Assembly (NCBI GenBank): GCA_903900845.1
Contig: CAIUOU010000144.1
Coordinates: 1 to 39,963 of the forward strand
DNA length: 39,963 bases
Origin: an uncultured Opitutia bacterium
GTDB taxonomy: Bacteria > Verrucomicrobiota > Verrucomicrobiia > Opitutales > Opitutaceae
Direction of reading: 5' to 3'
Both the position numbers and the translations under genes were made by a program. Numbering within the stretch: position 1 is the stretch's first letter; each line of letters opens with the position of its first letter. The notes under the pieces are model-generated. The model was not told the origin of the DNA and searched no databases. It saw only the letters and a program-made list of their open reading frames with translations. Of this stretch, positions 1 to 7,451 are shown one piece after another.

Positions 1-110
1 CGGGGGGGACCGGGGAGACAGGCGAGACGCCCTCGTCGCATTCATCCGCAATCTTGCGGTTCAAGTTCGCCACCTTCGGAAAGGCCTTCGGCCGTGCGGT
101 CGCCGGCATG

Positions 111-136
111 GTCCGGGGGCAACGACCCCGGCTACA
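111..136. repeat. palindromic element, copy 1 (GTCC...GGCTACA)
   Basis: The element begins GTCCGGGG and ends CCCCGGCTACA. CCGGGG at 113-118 pairs with CCCCGG at 126-131 around a 7-base loop. A second copy at 2724-2750 keeps the same flanks (GTCC and GGCTACA) but has a different, still paired stem. The shared flanks plus a preserved palindrome suggest a dispersed extragenic palindrome, not a chance hairpin. Confidence 0.45.
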
Positions 137-150
137 GACGAACCGCATTT

Positions 151-180
151 ATCCGTGTCGATTCGTGTCCATTCGTGACT
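151..180 (+). repeat. three decamer units of ATYCGTG type
   Basis: Three consecutive 10-base units start at 151, 161 and 171. Each begins with the heptamer ATYCGTG (ATCCGTG once, ATTCGTG twice). The same heptamer spaced at 10 bases appears in reverse complement at 6421-6450, and a CACGAA variant appears at 6495-6514. The 10-base period is close to one DNA helical turn. From memory, similar ATCCGTG/CACGGAT arrays are scattered between genes in several environmental bacterial groups. No function is assigned. Confidence 0.5.
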
Positions 181-300
181 GCCCCCTAGCTGAGCGATTC
201 AGGAAACCCGCCGGCGCGGGCGTCCCGGCATAATCCGCGGCGGGAGGCGGCGGCGACATCGGCGCCGCGTTTTGTCACCATCTTTCCACTGCTCCATACC

Positions 301-320
301 TCTGTGGCTCCGTGGTGAAA
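301..320 (+). repeat. CTGTGG/CCGTGG octamer pair
   Basis: The stretch contains CTGTGGCT followed by CCGTGGTG and an A-run, two 8-base units differing by a transition. It resembles the CTCTGTGG-type intergenic repeats I recall from other environmental genomes. It is too short to be sure. Confidence 0.25.
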
Positions 321-366
321 AGCCGGCCGCGCACGTCACGCGCGACTCAACACTGAGCGGCGCCGT

Positions 367-675
367 CTACGGCAGCGTGATGCCGCGCGCCTTCGGGTCG
401 GGGTTTTGCCGGTAGAAGAGCGCCGTGTGGCCGACCGCCCCGACGCACACGCACCGGCCTTCGTCGGCGATGCGCGCGCAGAGTTCGGCGCGCTCGTCAC
501 GGTCCGCTCCGAGAAAGCGCAGCTTCACCAGCTCCTGGGTACGAAGGAATTTCTGCAGTTCCCCGAAGAACTCCGTCGTGAGGCCCGCCTTTCCCATCTT
601 CAGGTGGTCGGGCAGCGTCTGGCCGAGACCTCGGAGATGGGACTTCTGGGCGCCGGTGAGCGGAAACTCGTACAT
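367..675 (-). CDS. YhbY/CRS1-type RNA-binding protein
   Basis: This 102-residue protein has the CRM (CRS1-YhbY) domain make-up. It has an N-terminal L-T-G-x-Q-K-S-x-L-R-x-L-G segment, the basic K-M-G-K-A-G-L-T loop near residues 27-34 (the counterpart of the GxxG loop), and a C-terminal V-G-A-V-G-H-T-A-L-F-Y-R strand. The length matches bacterial YhbY, about 97 residues, which associates with the pre-50S ribosomal subunit. I chose the ATG at 675 because homology begins right there. An ATG 9 codons upstream would add residues unlike the family. The gene lies 59 bp downstream of the pseudouridine synthase on the same strand, so the two may be co-transcribed as RNA-related genes. Confidence 0.85.
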   Translation of the reverse strand: MYEFPLTGAQKSHLRGLGQTLPDHLKMGKAGLTTEFFGELQKFLRTQELVKLRFLGADRDERAELCARIADEGRCVCVGAVGHTALFYRQNPDPKARGITLP

Positions 676-734
676 GGACGCACCGTGTCCAGCAGCCGGC
701 ACCGTCGCCAGAGAATTAACGGGCGGCGGTCGTT

Positions 735-1436
735 TCAGTCGGGCGGTCCAAAGGTGTCGACGGGCAGGGTTCGCCAGTCGCGCGGGCCGAGTCCCGCGAG
801 GTCGAGGACGCCGAACGATTCACGGTGGAGCGTGAGCACCGAGGATCCCGCCGCGGCGAACATCCGCCGCACCTGATGGTAGCGTCCCTCCGTGAGGGTG
901 AGCAGCGCCTCGCGCGGTCCGATGATCCTCAGCTCGGCCGGCGCGCACGGTTTCTCCTCTCCTTCTAGCCGCAGGGAACCCGCCGCGAAAAGATCGGCCA
1001 AATCCGCGGGGATGTCGCGATCGACCGTCGCGCGATAGACCTTCGGCACCTTGTGGCGGGGCGAGGTCAAGCGATGCACGAGCGCCGGCAAATCGGTGAG
1101 CAGCAGCGCGCCGCTGGTTTCCTTGTCGAGCCGCCCCACGCTGGTGACGACCGGGTTGCGCCGGCGCCAGCGCTCCGGCAGGAGGGAGTAGACCGAGGGG
1201 CCCTCGCGCTCGTCGTGGGAGCAGACAAGACCGGTCGGCTTGTGAAGCAGCAGCAGGAGCCCGTCGGGATGATCCGGCGGCTCGCCGTCGATGCGGACTT
1301 CTCCGGCGGCGACGCGCTGTCCGGAGTCGCGAGCCGGCGCACCGCCGACGGTCACGCGCCCGGCGCGCATCCAGTCGCGGGCCTCACTCCGGCTGCAATA
1401 GCCGAGGTTGGCGAGAAGCTGGTCGAGGCGGCGCAT
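735..1436 (-). CDS. 16S rRNA pseudouridine synthase, RsuA/RluB/E/F family
   Basis: This 233-residue protein starts with an S4 RNA-binding domain (residues 1-45, M-R-R-L-D-Q-L-L-A-N-L-G-Y-C-S-R-S-E-A). The catalytic domain carries the G-R-L-D-K-E-T-S-G motif, whose aspartate is the nucleophile that isomerises uridine to pseudouridine. The late motif Y-H-Q-V-R-R-M-F is also present. Length and domain order fit RsuA, which modifies U516 of 16S rRNA, but RluE/RluF-like specificity cannot be excluded from sequence alone. It is transcribed divergently from the hydrolase gene, with a 59 bp gap, and lies just upstream of the YhbY-like gene. Confidence 0.88.
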   Translation of the reverse strand: MRRLDQLLANLGYCSRSEARDWMRAGRVTVGGAPARDSGQRVAAGEVRIDGEPPDHPDGLLLLLHKPTGLVCSHDEREGPSVYSLLPERWRRRNPVVTSVGRLDKETSGALLLTDLPALVHRLTSPRHKVPKVYRATVDRDIPADLADLFAAGSLRLEGEEKPCAPAELRIIGPREALLTLTEGRYHQVRRMFAAAGSSVLTLHRESFGVLDLAGLGPRDWRTLPVDTFGPPD

Positions 1437-1495
1437 CGCTATCCGGCTGAACCTGGGTACGGTGCAGGAGGTTCTCCCGCGGGCGAACCCTTTCC

Positions 1496-2698
1496 ATGAC
1501 GATTTGGATCCTGACCCCGGCCGCCGCCGCCCTTTTGACGCTAGGCCTGCTCACCGTCTTCCGCTCGCCCCCGTGGTCCCCATGGAAGCTCGCGATCCTC
1601 GCGGGAGAATTCGGGCACTGGCTTGCCCTACCGTCGGCTTTGCTCGCCGGAGCCGCATGGTCCGCCGAGCCCGGGCCAGGCGGCGCCACAGCGACTCTGC
1701 TCGGGATGGCGGCGGCCGCGCTCTTCCTGAAGCCCGCATGGCAGGCGGCGCGGCTGGCCCGTCCGCTGCCGAAGCGGTTGCGGGAGGTCTTCGGCGATTG
1801 GACGGGCGACGGTTATCCGGCGTTTACTTGGCGCGAACTGTTCGGCGCGGGCGAATCAGCGGCGCCGTCACCCTCAACCATCGAGTTCGCCCCCGGATTG
1901 CCGCTCGACCTGTACCGGCCGGTGACCACAGGAAAGCGGCTGTCGCCCTGTGTCATCGTGATCCACGGCGGGGGTTGGGATAACGGTGACCGCCGGCAGC
2001 TGCCCGGGCTGAATCATTGGCTCGTCCAGCGGGGTTATGCGGTCGCGGCGATCTCATACCGGCTGGCCCCGGCGCACCGCTGGCCGGCGCAGCGCGACGA
2101 CGCACTTGCGGCCATCGCCTTCCTGAAGGCGCGCGGCCCGGCGCTAGGCGTCGATCCCGCGCGCCTCGTGCTGCTCGGCCGCTCGGCCGGAGGTCAGATC
2201 GCCCAGGCGGTGGCGTACACCGCGCGCGATCCGGCGATCCGCGGAGTGGTCGCGTTCTACGCGCCCTCCGACCTGATCTTCGGCTATGTGAACACGCACG
2301 AGAATGACATCCTGCGCTCGCCCACGCTGATGCGCCAGCTGCTGGGCGGACCACCCGACCGCGAGAGGGCGGCCTACGAGTCGGCGAGCCCCATCTTCCA
2401 CGTGACGCCTGACGCGCCGCCGACGCTGCTGCTGCACGGCGTGAACGACTCGATCGCCTGGCACCGGCACAGCGAAAGGCTGGCGGAGCGGCTCGCGGCG
2501 CAAGGCGTGCCCCACCTGAACCTGCTGCTCCCGTGGGCGACCCACGCCTTTGACTTCAACCTGCGCGGACCCGGCGGCCAGCTCACCCGCTACGCTCTAG
2601 CCTGGTACCTGGCCCGGGTGACGGAGCCGAAGGGAACCAAGACCCAGGACTTGGACACAGAGCTCAGGGGGAGCCGACAGGAGAACAAGGAGGCATGA
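1496..2698 (+). CDS. membrane-anchored alpha/beta hydrolase (esterase/lipase type)
   Basis: This 400-residue protein has about three hydrophobic N-terminal segments within residues 1-90, then an alpha/beta hydrolase domain from about residue 130. The oxyanion-hole motif H-G-G-G-W and the nucleophile elbow G-R-S-A-G-G are clear. The acid is probably in the H-G-V-N-D-S segment and the histidine in A-T-H-A-F-D. This arrangement fits the BD-FAE/carboxylesterase branch of the fold. The substrate is not deducible. The last 25 residues (from about T-E-P-K-G-T-K) are polar and look like a run-on past the domain. ATG 1496 opens directly into the first membrane segment. Confidence 0.8.
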   Translation: MTIWILTPAAAALLTLGLLTVFRSPPWSPWKLAILAGEFGHWLALPSALLAGAAWSAEPGPGGATATLLGMAAAALFLKPAWQAARLARPLPKRLREVFGDWTGDGYPAFTWRELFGAGESAAPSPSTIEFAPGLPLDLYRPVTTGKRLSPCVIVIHGGGWDNGDRRQLPGLNHWLVQRGYAVAAISYRLAPAHRWPAQRDDALAAIAFLKARGPALGVDPARLVLLGRSAGGQIAQAVAYTARDPAIRGVVAFYAPSDLIFGYVNTHENDILRSPTLMRQLLGGPPDRERAAYESASPIFHVTPDAPPTLLLHGVNDSIAWHRHSERLAERLAAQGVPHLNLLLPWATHAFDFNLRGPGGQLTRYALAWYLARVTEPKGTKTQDLDTELRGSRQENKEA

Positions 2699-2723
2699 AG
2701 TTCACGTTCAGAGAACCCAGATA

Positions 2724-2750
2724 GTCCGCGGGATCACCCGCGGCTACACC
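2724..2750. repeat. palindromic element, copy 2 (GTCC...GGCTACA)
   Basis: CCGCGGG at 2726-2732 pairs with CCCGCGG at 2737-2743 around a 4-base loop. The same GTCC and GGCTACA flanks as the copy at 111-136 surround it. The stem bases differ between the copies yet remain complementary within each copy. It sits 25 bases after the hydrolase stop, in the convergent gap before uxaC. Confidence 0.5.
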
Positions 2751-2777
2751 ATAAGCCTTTCCAAATGGGACGAGACT

Positions 2778-2802
2778 GAACGAGGCGGTTTAAGCCTCGT
2801 TC
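2778..2802. terminator. hairpin between convergent genes
   Basis: GAACGAGGC at 2778-2786 pairs perfectly with GCCTCGTTC at 2794-2802 around a 7-base loop. There is no strong T-tract on either strand, so this is not a textbook intrinsic terminator. Its position between the hydrolase stop (2698) and the uxaC stop (2851) makes a bidirectional transcript-end role likely. Confidence 0.4.
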
Positions 2803-2850
2803 CTGAGTTCCAGATCCATCCAGGCTTATTGGACAGCGGGCCTGCCGGGC

Positions 2851-4293
2851 CTACTTCCGGTTCGCGAATTCCGGCGCGAGCTCGAGCCCGAAGTAGGCGC
2901 GCGCGTTGGCGAAGCAGATGTTGCGGACCATGCCGCCGACGACCTTGAGGTCGTTGGGGATGAGACCCGCCGCCATGTCGGCGCCGAGCAGGTTGCAAAG
3001 CGTGCGGCGGAAGTACTCGTGCCGCGGGTAGCTCACGAAACTGCGCGAGTCGGTGATCATGCCGACGAACCGCGAGAGCAGCCCGAGGTTGGAGAGGGTG
3101 TTCATCTGCCACTCCATACCCTCCTTCTGATCGAGGAACCACCAGCCGCTGCCGAACTGCACCTTGCCGGGGATGGAGCCATCTTGGAAGTTCCCGATCA
3201 TCGTGCCGAGGACGTAATTATCCACGGGGTTGTTGTTGTACAGGATGGTGCGCGGCAGCTGGTCGGTGGAGTCCAGCGCGTTGAGGTAGCGCGACAGCGC
3301 GGCGGCCTGCGGGAAGTCGCCGATGGAGTCGAACCCGGTGTCGGGCCCGAGCTTCGTGAGGAGGCGGGTGTTGTTGTTTCGCAGCGCGCCGAGGTGGAGC
3401 TGCTTGGTCCAGCCGCGCGCGGCGTCCCAGCGTCCGAACTCGAGCATCAAGTATGATCCGTAACGGGCCGCTTCCTCGGGCGTCGCGGCGCGGCCGGAGC
3501 GCACGGCGTCAAAAACCATACGCGCCTGCGCATGGGTGCATGGCTCGGCGAGGGCGCTCTCGAGACCGTGGTCGGAGACGCGCGCGCCGGCGGCGTGAAA
3601 GTCGTCGTGGCGCTTCTTCAACGCGGCGAGCAGGTCGTCAAAGGTGCGGATGCCATTGGCTACGCCGGCCGCGCCGGCGAGGCGGTCGAGCCAGGCGTTG
3701 AAAGCGGCGGGGGTGCCGACGGCCAGGGCCTTGTCGGGCCGAAAGGCCGGATAGACCCGGGCCTTGAGTTTGCCGGGGTTGCGACGGATGGCGTCGTGGT
3801 GCTGGAGCGAATCGGCGGGGTCGTCCGTCGTGCACACGACGGCGACGTTGGACAGGTTGATGAGGTCGTGGACGCGCAGCTTGGCGATCCGGGCGTTGGC
3901 CTTCTTCCAGATGCGCTCGGCGGAGCGGCCGTCGAGCAGCTCATCGACGCCGAAGTAGCGCTTGAGCTCGAGGGCGCTCCAGTGGTGGAGCGGGTTCCGG
4001 AGAGTATGGGGCACCGTCTCGGCCCAGGCCTGGAACTTCTCGCGGGGCGCGGCGGGGCCCGTGATGAACTGCTCCTTCACACCGTTCGTCCGCATCGCGC
4101 GCCATTTGTAGTGGTCACCTCCCAGCCAGAGCTCGGCGAGGTCGGCAAACTGGTGGTTGGAGGCGATCTGGTCGGGCGGGAGGTGGCAGTGGTAGTCGTA
4201 GATCGGCTCGTCGGCCGCATAGCGGTGGTAGAGCTCGCGCGCCTGGCGGGTGCCGAGAAGGAAGTCGTCGTGGATGAAGGACCGGGAGGGCAT
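2851..4293 (-). CDS. uxaC: uronate isomerase (glucuronate/galacturonate isomerase)
   Basis: This 480-residue protein is close to the about 470 of E. coli UxaC. UxaC isomerises D-glucuronate to D-fructuronate and D-galacturonate to D-tagaturonate in the cytoplasm, using an amidohydrolase-type TIM barrel. The metal-binding HxH of strand 1 is visible as D-Y-H-C-H-L-P-P (H35, H37). Other family segments are L-L-D-G-R-S-A-E-R-I-W, V-C-T-T-D-D-P-A-D, Y-N-N-N-P-V-D-N-Y and M-I-T-D-S-R-S-F-V-S-Y-P-R-H-E-Y-F-R-R near the C-terminus. The ATG at 4293 places the start right before the M-P-S-R-S-F-I-H-D-D-F-L-L family N-terminus. It follows the epimerase gene by 46 bp on the same strand, giving a two-gene galacturonate operon. 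Confidence 0.95.
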   Translation of the reverse strand: MPSRSFIHDDFLLGTRQARELYHRYAADEPIYDYHCHLPPDQIASNHQFADLAELWLGGDHYKWRAMRTNGVKEQFITGPAAPREKFQAWAETVPHTLRNPLHHWSALELKRYFGVDELLDGRSAERIWKKANARIAKLRVHDLINLSNVAVVCTTDDPADSLQHHDAIRRNPGKLKARVYPAFRPDKALAVGTPAAFNAWLDRLAGAAGVANGIRTFDDLLAALKKRHDDFHAAGARVSDHGLESALAEPCTHAQARMVFDAVRSGRAATPEEAARYGSYLMLEFGRWDAARGWTKQLHLGALRNNNTRLLTKLGPDTGFDSIGDFPQAAALSRYLNALDSTDQLPRTILYNNNPVDNYVLGTMIGNFQDGSIPGKVQFGSGWWFLDQKEGMEWQMNTLSNLGLLSRFVGMITDSRSFVSYPRHEYFRRTLCNLLGADMAAGLIPNDLKVVGGMVRNICFANARAYFGLELAPEFANRK

Positions 4294-4339
4294 GGAGCGG
4301 AGGGCGTTGAAAGGTGGAGCGGAGTGACGCGGAAAAACC

Positions 4340-6184
4340 TCAGGGCGCGATGTCGTCGAGCAGGGCCTCGAGGCTGGCGTGACGATCGAGGCGCGCGCGG
4401 GCCGCGGCGCACGTGGCGGCGGGGGCCAGGCCGGTGTTCTCGGCGAGGAAGATGAGGTACGCCGCGACGTGGCGCGCGTAATTGAGCCGGCCCTCGGCGC
4501 TGATCGCGTAGAAACGGGCGCGCTGCCGGTAACCGGCCGGCGTGTGGTCGCCGAGCGCGGCCTTCTCCGCCCGGCCGCCGCCAGCAAGGACGAACAGGAA
4601 ATTGTACTCGAACCAGAACATATGCTCGGGGCTCGGCGGCAGCGATTCGAGTGCGGCGCGCGTGACGGTGGGGTTAGCGAACACCTCGATGCCGCGGCCG
4701 GACTTGGCGAGGGCGTCGGCGATGAACACCCGCGCCATCTTCTGCTCGGTGGCGTCGGTGCTGAACGCGCCCGCAAGCGCGAGCTCCAGCGTGAAACGGT
4801 GCCAATCGCGCCACAGGGCCTGGTCGCCGGCGTCCCGCGAGGCAAACAGCGCGCGGCCCATCTCGTAGGTGTAACGGCCACTCGTCTTGATCTCGAGACG
4901 CCCGCCGGTCACGTCGCCCATCACGCGGTAGTTGGCGGCGGATTTCCCGGAGCCGGAGTGGAAGCCGATGCTCACGCCGAACCGGCGGCACACGGCCCAC
5001 TGGCGCTCGATCAGCGCGCGCAGCTCGTGGTCGTCGGGGTACGGCATATTCTTCTGGAAGCCGAAGGCCGGGGCGACGAAGTGGATGCGCATTCCCAGCG
5101 CCTCGCAGAGGGCCAGCATGACGGCGGTCGTCTCCGGCGTGGTGAGACCGGGCAGCTCGTCGATGGAGAGCTCCCGCAGGTAGGCGCGGCCAGCCTCCGT
5201 CGTGAACAGCCGCGCACGGGCGGCGGCGTACTTGTCGTCGCGGCGCTTCATTTTCTCCAGCGCCGGCCAGACGCTCGCCAGGAGGCGAGTGAACGCGGCC
5301 TCGTCGAGCGCGAGACCGGCGGCGGCGACGCGCGCGCGCACCTGCGCAACGAGCCCGGCGGGCACCTGGGCCGCCACCCACGCCGTGGGATCCGCGTGCG
5401 CCTTCGTCTGTGCCAGCTCAGGCGAGAGATCGAAAGTGATGTAGCTCGCGAGTACGCAGCCCGTGACGAGCGCGTCCTCGCGGCCGTCGAACTTACCGCC
5501 GATCGGCTGATGGTCGGCGTTGAAGCTCCATGCGATCCCGCGGCGGTGAAAACCCGTCCGTAGTTTGGCCAGCACGCAGCCGTGGCTCATGCCCTCGACG
5601 CTTTGGCCCTGGTGCCCCTCGGGCACGTTGGTGCCGATGAACGGGAACGGCACCGAGTCGAGACGGCCCGCCAGCATCACGTCGGTGTCATAGACCAGTT
5701 CGCGCGGGATCGAGTTCTGGTTGGCGGTCACCCCGAGGCTGAGGGCGCTCATGGCCCAGTCCACCGCCGGCCAGTGCAGCGTCGTGAAACGCGCGCCGAC
5801 GCCGAGGGTGCTCTCGCCGAGCCGGCCGGCGGCCGTCGGAAAGATCGTGCTTACCGGGTCGTGCTCCTGGACGAGATTCTTCAGGCGAAGCAGGTTCGCG
5901 AAAGTCGCCGGGAAAGCCTGACCTCCACCCGGAAGGTCAACGCCATCCGCCAGCGCGTCGGTTCGCCCCTCGAGCCGCCACGCGCAATCGCCTTGGGCGT
6001 TCTCCAACAGGGTCCACGACCCCGCCTTGGTGTGAAAAAAACTCCGCGGATAGGTCCGCAACCGCTCACCGGCGACCAACGCGGCGCGCAGCGCCGGCCA
6101 ATCGAGGCAAAAGTCGGGGCTCACGCACGGGTTGGTCGTGATGCGCAGGTTGTTTTCGAGCAGGAACCGGTTGATGGCGCTCAT
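4340..6184 (-). CDS. uxaE: tagaturonate epimerase family protein (UxaE-like)
   Basis: This predicted 614-residue soluble protein contains a signature like that of UxaE, F-H-S-G-S-G-K-S-A-A-N-Y, and the following L-E-I-K-T-S-G-R-Y-T-Y-E segment. UxaE epimerises D-tagaturonate to D-fructuronate, bypassing the NADH-dependent UxaB/UxaA route. Pairing with uxaC directly downstream supports this: UxaC makes tagaturonate and UxaE passes it to the fructuronate branch. The protein is longer than the about 480-residue Thermotoga UxaE as I recall it, with an N-terminal region (about 1-250) that I cannot assign. ATG 6184 was chosen because upstream codons run into repeat-rich non-coding DNA. An inverted repeat GCGGAC/GTCCGC (6191-6210) sits just before the start. 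Confidence 0.72.
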   Translation of the reverse strand: MSAINRFLLENNLRITTNPCVSPDFCLDWPALRAALVAGERLRTYPRSFFHTKAGSWTLLENAQGDCAWRLEGRTDALADGVDLPGGGQAFPATFANLLRLKNLVQEHDPVSTIFPTAAGRLGESTLGVGARFTTLHWPAVDWAMSALSLGVTANQNSIPRELVYDTDVMLAGRLDSVPFPFIGTNVPEGHQGQSVEGMSHGCVLAKLRTGFHRRGIAWSFNADHQPIGGKFDGREDALVTGCVLASYITFDLSPELAQTKAHADPTAWVAAQVPAGLVAQVRARVAAAGLALDEAAFTRLLASVWPALEKMKRRDDKYAAARARLFTTEAGRAYLRELSIDELPGLTTPETTAVMLALCEALGMRIHFVAPAFGFQKNMPYPDDHELRALIERQWAVCRRFGVSIGFHSGSGKSAANYRVMGDVTGGRLEIKTSGRYTYEMGRALFASRDAGDQALWRDWHRFTLELALAGAFSTDATEQKMARVFIADALAKSGRGIEVFANPTVTRAALESLPPSPEHMFWFEYNFLFVLAGGGRAEKAALGDHTPAGYRQRARFYAISAEGRLNYARHVAAYLIFLAENTGLAPAATCAAARARLDRHASLEALLDDIAP

Positions 6185-6416
6185 GGCTGGGCGGACGAAC
6201 GAAGGTCCGCCAGTCGCGCAGATTAGCCGGGGAGAGACAAGGGCGCGTTGGCGGTTGCCACTCGGCCTAGCCGACAGTCCAGCCCTTAGCGGCTCCACCG
6301 AGACCTCCTGTTCGACCTCCGCTTTGCGCCCTTTCAGCTTTTTCGCGGCAAACGGTGAATGGCCGCGAGGCGGCGCAAAAGCCAAAAGAACGGGGCCCGA
6401 GCCAACCAAACGGGGC

Positions 6417-6450
6417 AACCACGGATGACCGCGGATTCACGCGGATGATG
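6417..6450 (-). repeat. decamer repeat cluster (CGGAT type)
   Basis: Ten-base units start at 6421, 6431 and 6441. Each contains (A/G)CGCGGAT or ACGGAT at the same phase, preceded by AACC. Read on the minus strand, the cores are ATCCGCG, ATCCGCG and ATCCGTG, the same ATYCGYG heptamer as at 151-180. Confidence 0.5.
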
Positions 6451-6493
6451 CCGGCGGGCGAGATGCCCCGCGTGATCGCTCCGCGCGGGAGAA

Positions 6494-6514
6494 CCACGAA
6501 CAGACACGAATGAT
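6494..6514 (-). repeat. decamer repeat cluster (CACGAA type)
   Basis: CACGAACAGA at 6495-6504 is followed directly by CACGAATGAT at 6505-6514, again at a 10-base period and again preceded by an ACC. On the minus strand the core is ATTCGTG, identical to two of the units at 161-177. Confidence 0.45.
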
Positions 6515-6692
6515 GCGGGCGCGATGCGCGGAGGTCGTTGCTCGGTTAACTCCGTCGGCTCCTGTCGAGAGGCAGCTAACGCCCTTCCCTCTTTTTCCGA
6601 GTCCACCGAATGCGCGGGCGACGCTCATCGTTCGATCCACGGGCGCACGCGAAGTTTGCTCCCAGCGCCACTCTACGCACGCTCCGCCAAAG

Positions 6693-7451
6693 ATGCCGCT
6701 GTATCCGTTCCTGATCCTGCTAATCGCGTCTGTTGCCAGCGGAGCCGCGGCCCCCGGGGCGGACGATCTCATCCGGGCAGCGCGGGAGGCGGAGGCGGCG
6801 CTGGACACGAGGAAGGCTCTCACGCTGCTGGAGGAAGCGGATCGCCTCCGACCCGAAGATCCAAGGATCCTGCAACGCCTGGCGCGGCAGCATTCGGACC
6901 TGATCAACGACCTTGCGACGGAGGCGGAGAAGCGGGCCTCGGTTGAGCGCGCGCTCGGATACGCCCGGCGCGCGGCCGCGCTGGCGCCCAACGACGCCGA
7001 GTGCGTGCTCTCGATCGCGATCTGTCTCGGCAAGCTCGCGGTCTTCAGCGGCACCCGGGAAAAGGTGAGGCTATCTCGCGAGATGCACGCCGAGGCGGAG
7101 CGGGCGCTGGCGCTAGATCCCGGGTACGCCTGGGCGCACCACATCACGGGCCGCTGGCACCACGAGGTGGCCGAGCTCGGGGCGACGGCGCGCTGGTTCG
7201 TGAAGCTTTTTTACGGTGGCCTGCCGGGTGCCTCGATCGCCGAGGCGATTCGTCACCTTGAGCGCGCCGCGGAACTGGAACCCGGGCAACTGAAGCACCA
7301 CCTCGAGCTGGGCTTCGCCTACCGCGCGGCGGGACGAGAGGCCGATGCGCGCACGGCGTTTTCCCGAGGCTTGGCCATGCCTTCGGGCGAGAAGCACGAC
7401 GAGTCCGCGAAGGCGCGCGCCCGCGCGGCGCTAGCCGGGACGGGAAGTTGA
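6693..7451 (+). CDS. exported TPR protein, RMD1-like
   Basis: This 252-residue protein begins with a signal-peptide-like stretch (M-P-L-Y-P-F-L-I-L-L-I-A-S-V-A-S-G-A, then A-A-A-P). TPR-type helices follow with recurring A-x-x-L-x-P segments (R-L-R-P-E-D-P, A-A-L-A-P-N-D-A, L-A-L-D-P-G-Y-A-W, A-E-L-E-P-G-Q). The middle motif G-R-W-H-H-E-V-A followed by L-F-Y-G-G-L-P-G-A-S and the later H-H-L-E-L-G resemble the RMD1/regulator-of-microtubule-dynamics family, which has bacterial members of unknown role. ATG 6693 is chosen because it opens the signal peptide. The 3' end overlaps the convergent xseA by 21 bp. Confidence 0.7.
   Translation: MPLYPFLILLIASVASGAAAPGADDLIRAAREAEAALDTRKALTLLEEADRLRPEDPRILQRLARQHSDLINDLATEAEKRASVERALGYARRAAALAPNDAECVLSIAICLGKLAVFSGTREKVRLSREMHAEAERALALDPGYAWAHHITGRWHHEVAELGATARWFVKLFYGGLPGASIAEAIRHLERAAELEPGQLKHHLELGFAYRAAGREADARTAFSRGLAMPSGEKHDESAKARARAALAGTGS

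Larger units (their letters stand above)
1..366. other. non-coding left edge with small repeats
   Basis: I see no convincing gene in these 366 bases. The stretch carries three short repeat-like elements, listed separately: a palindromic element at 111-136, a decamer series at 151-180 and a CTGTGG/CCGTGG octamer pair at 301-320. One plus-strand frame is open from the window edge to a stop near 180. It runs straight through the decamer repeats and has no recognisable protein character, so it was not called. Confidence 0.6.
6185..6692. other. 508 bp intergenic region with decamer repeats
   Basis: This region separates divergent uxaE and the TPR gene and must hold both promoters, though I see no clear consensus. 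It contains two clusters of 10-base-periodic repeats (6417-6450 and 6495-6514) related to those at 151-180. Several frames stay open here, but their translations are rich in R, P, S and A without domain character, as expected of high-GC non-coding DNA. Confidence 0.55.

Noticed and set aside
1-180. Possible 3' end of a gene entering from the left edge, plus strand
   Set aside because: A frame is open to a stop near 180 but passes through the palindromic element and the decamer repeats, with no recognisable protein features.
2695-2724. A tiny open frame with GGAGG just before ATG at the end of the hydrolase gene
   Set aside because: It would encode nine residues, and the GGAGG is only one base from the ATG, too close to act. 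It is treated as chance.
6191-6210. Inverted repeat GCGGAC/GTCCGC just upstream of the UxaE-like gene, considered as an operator
   Set aside because: Six pairs with an 8-base loop and no second copy near a promoter. It is mentioned in the gene entry but not supported as a regulatory site.
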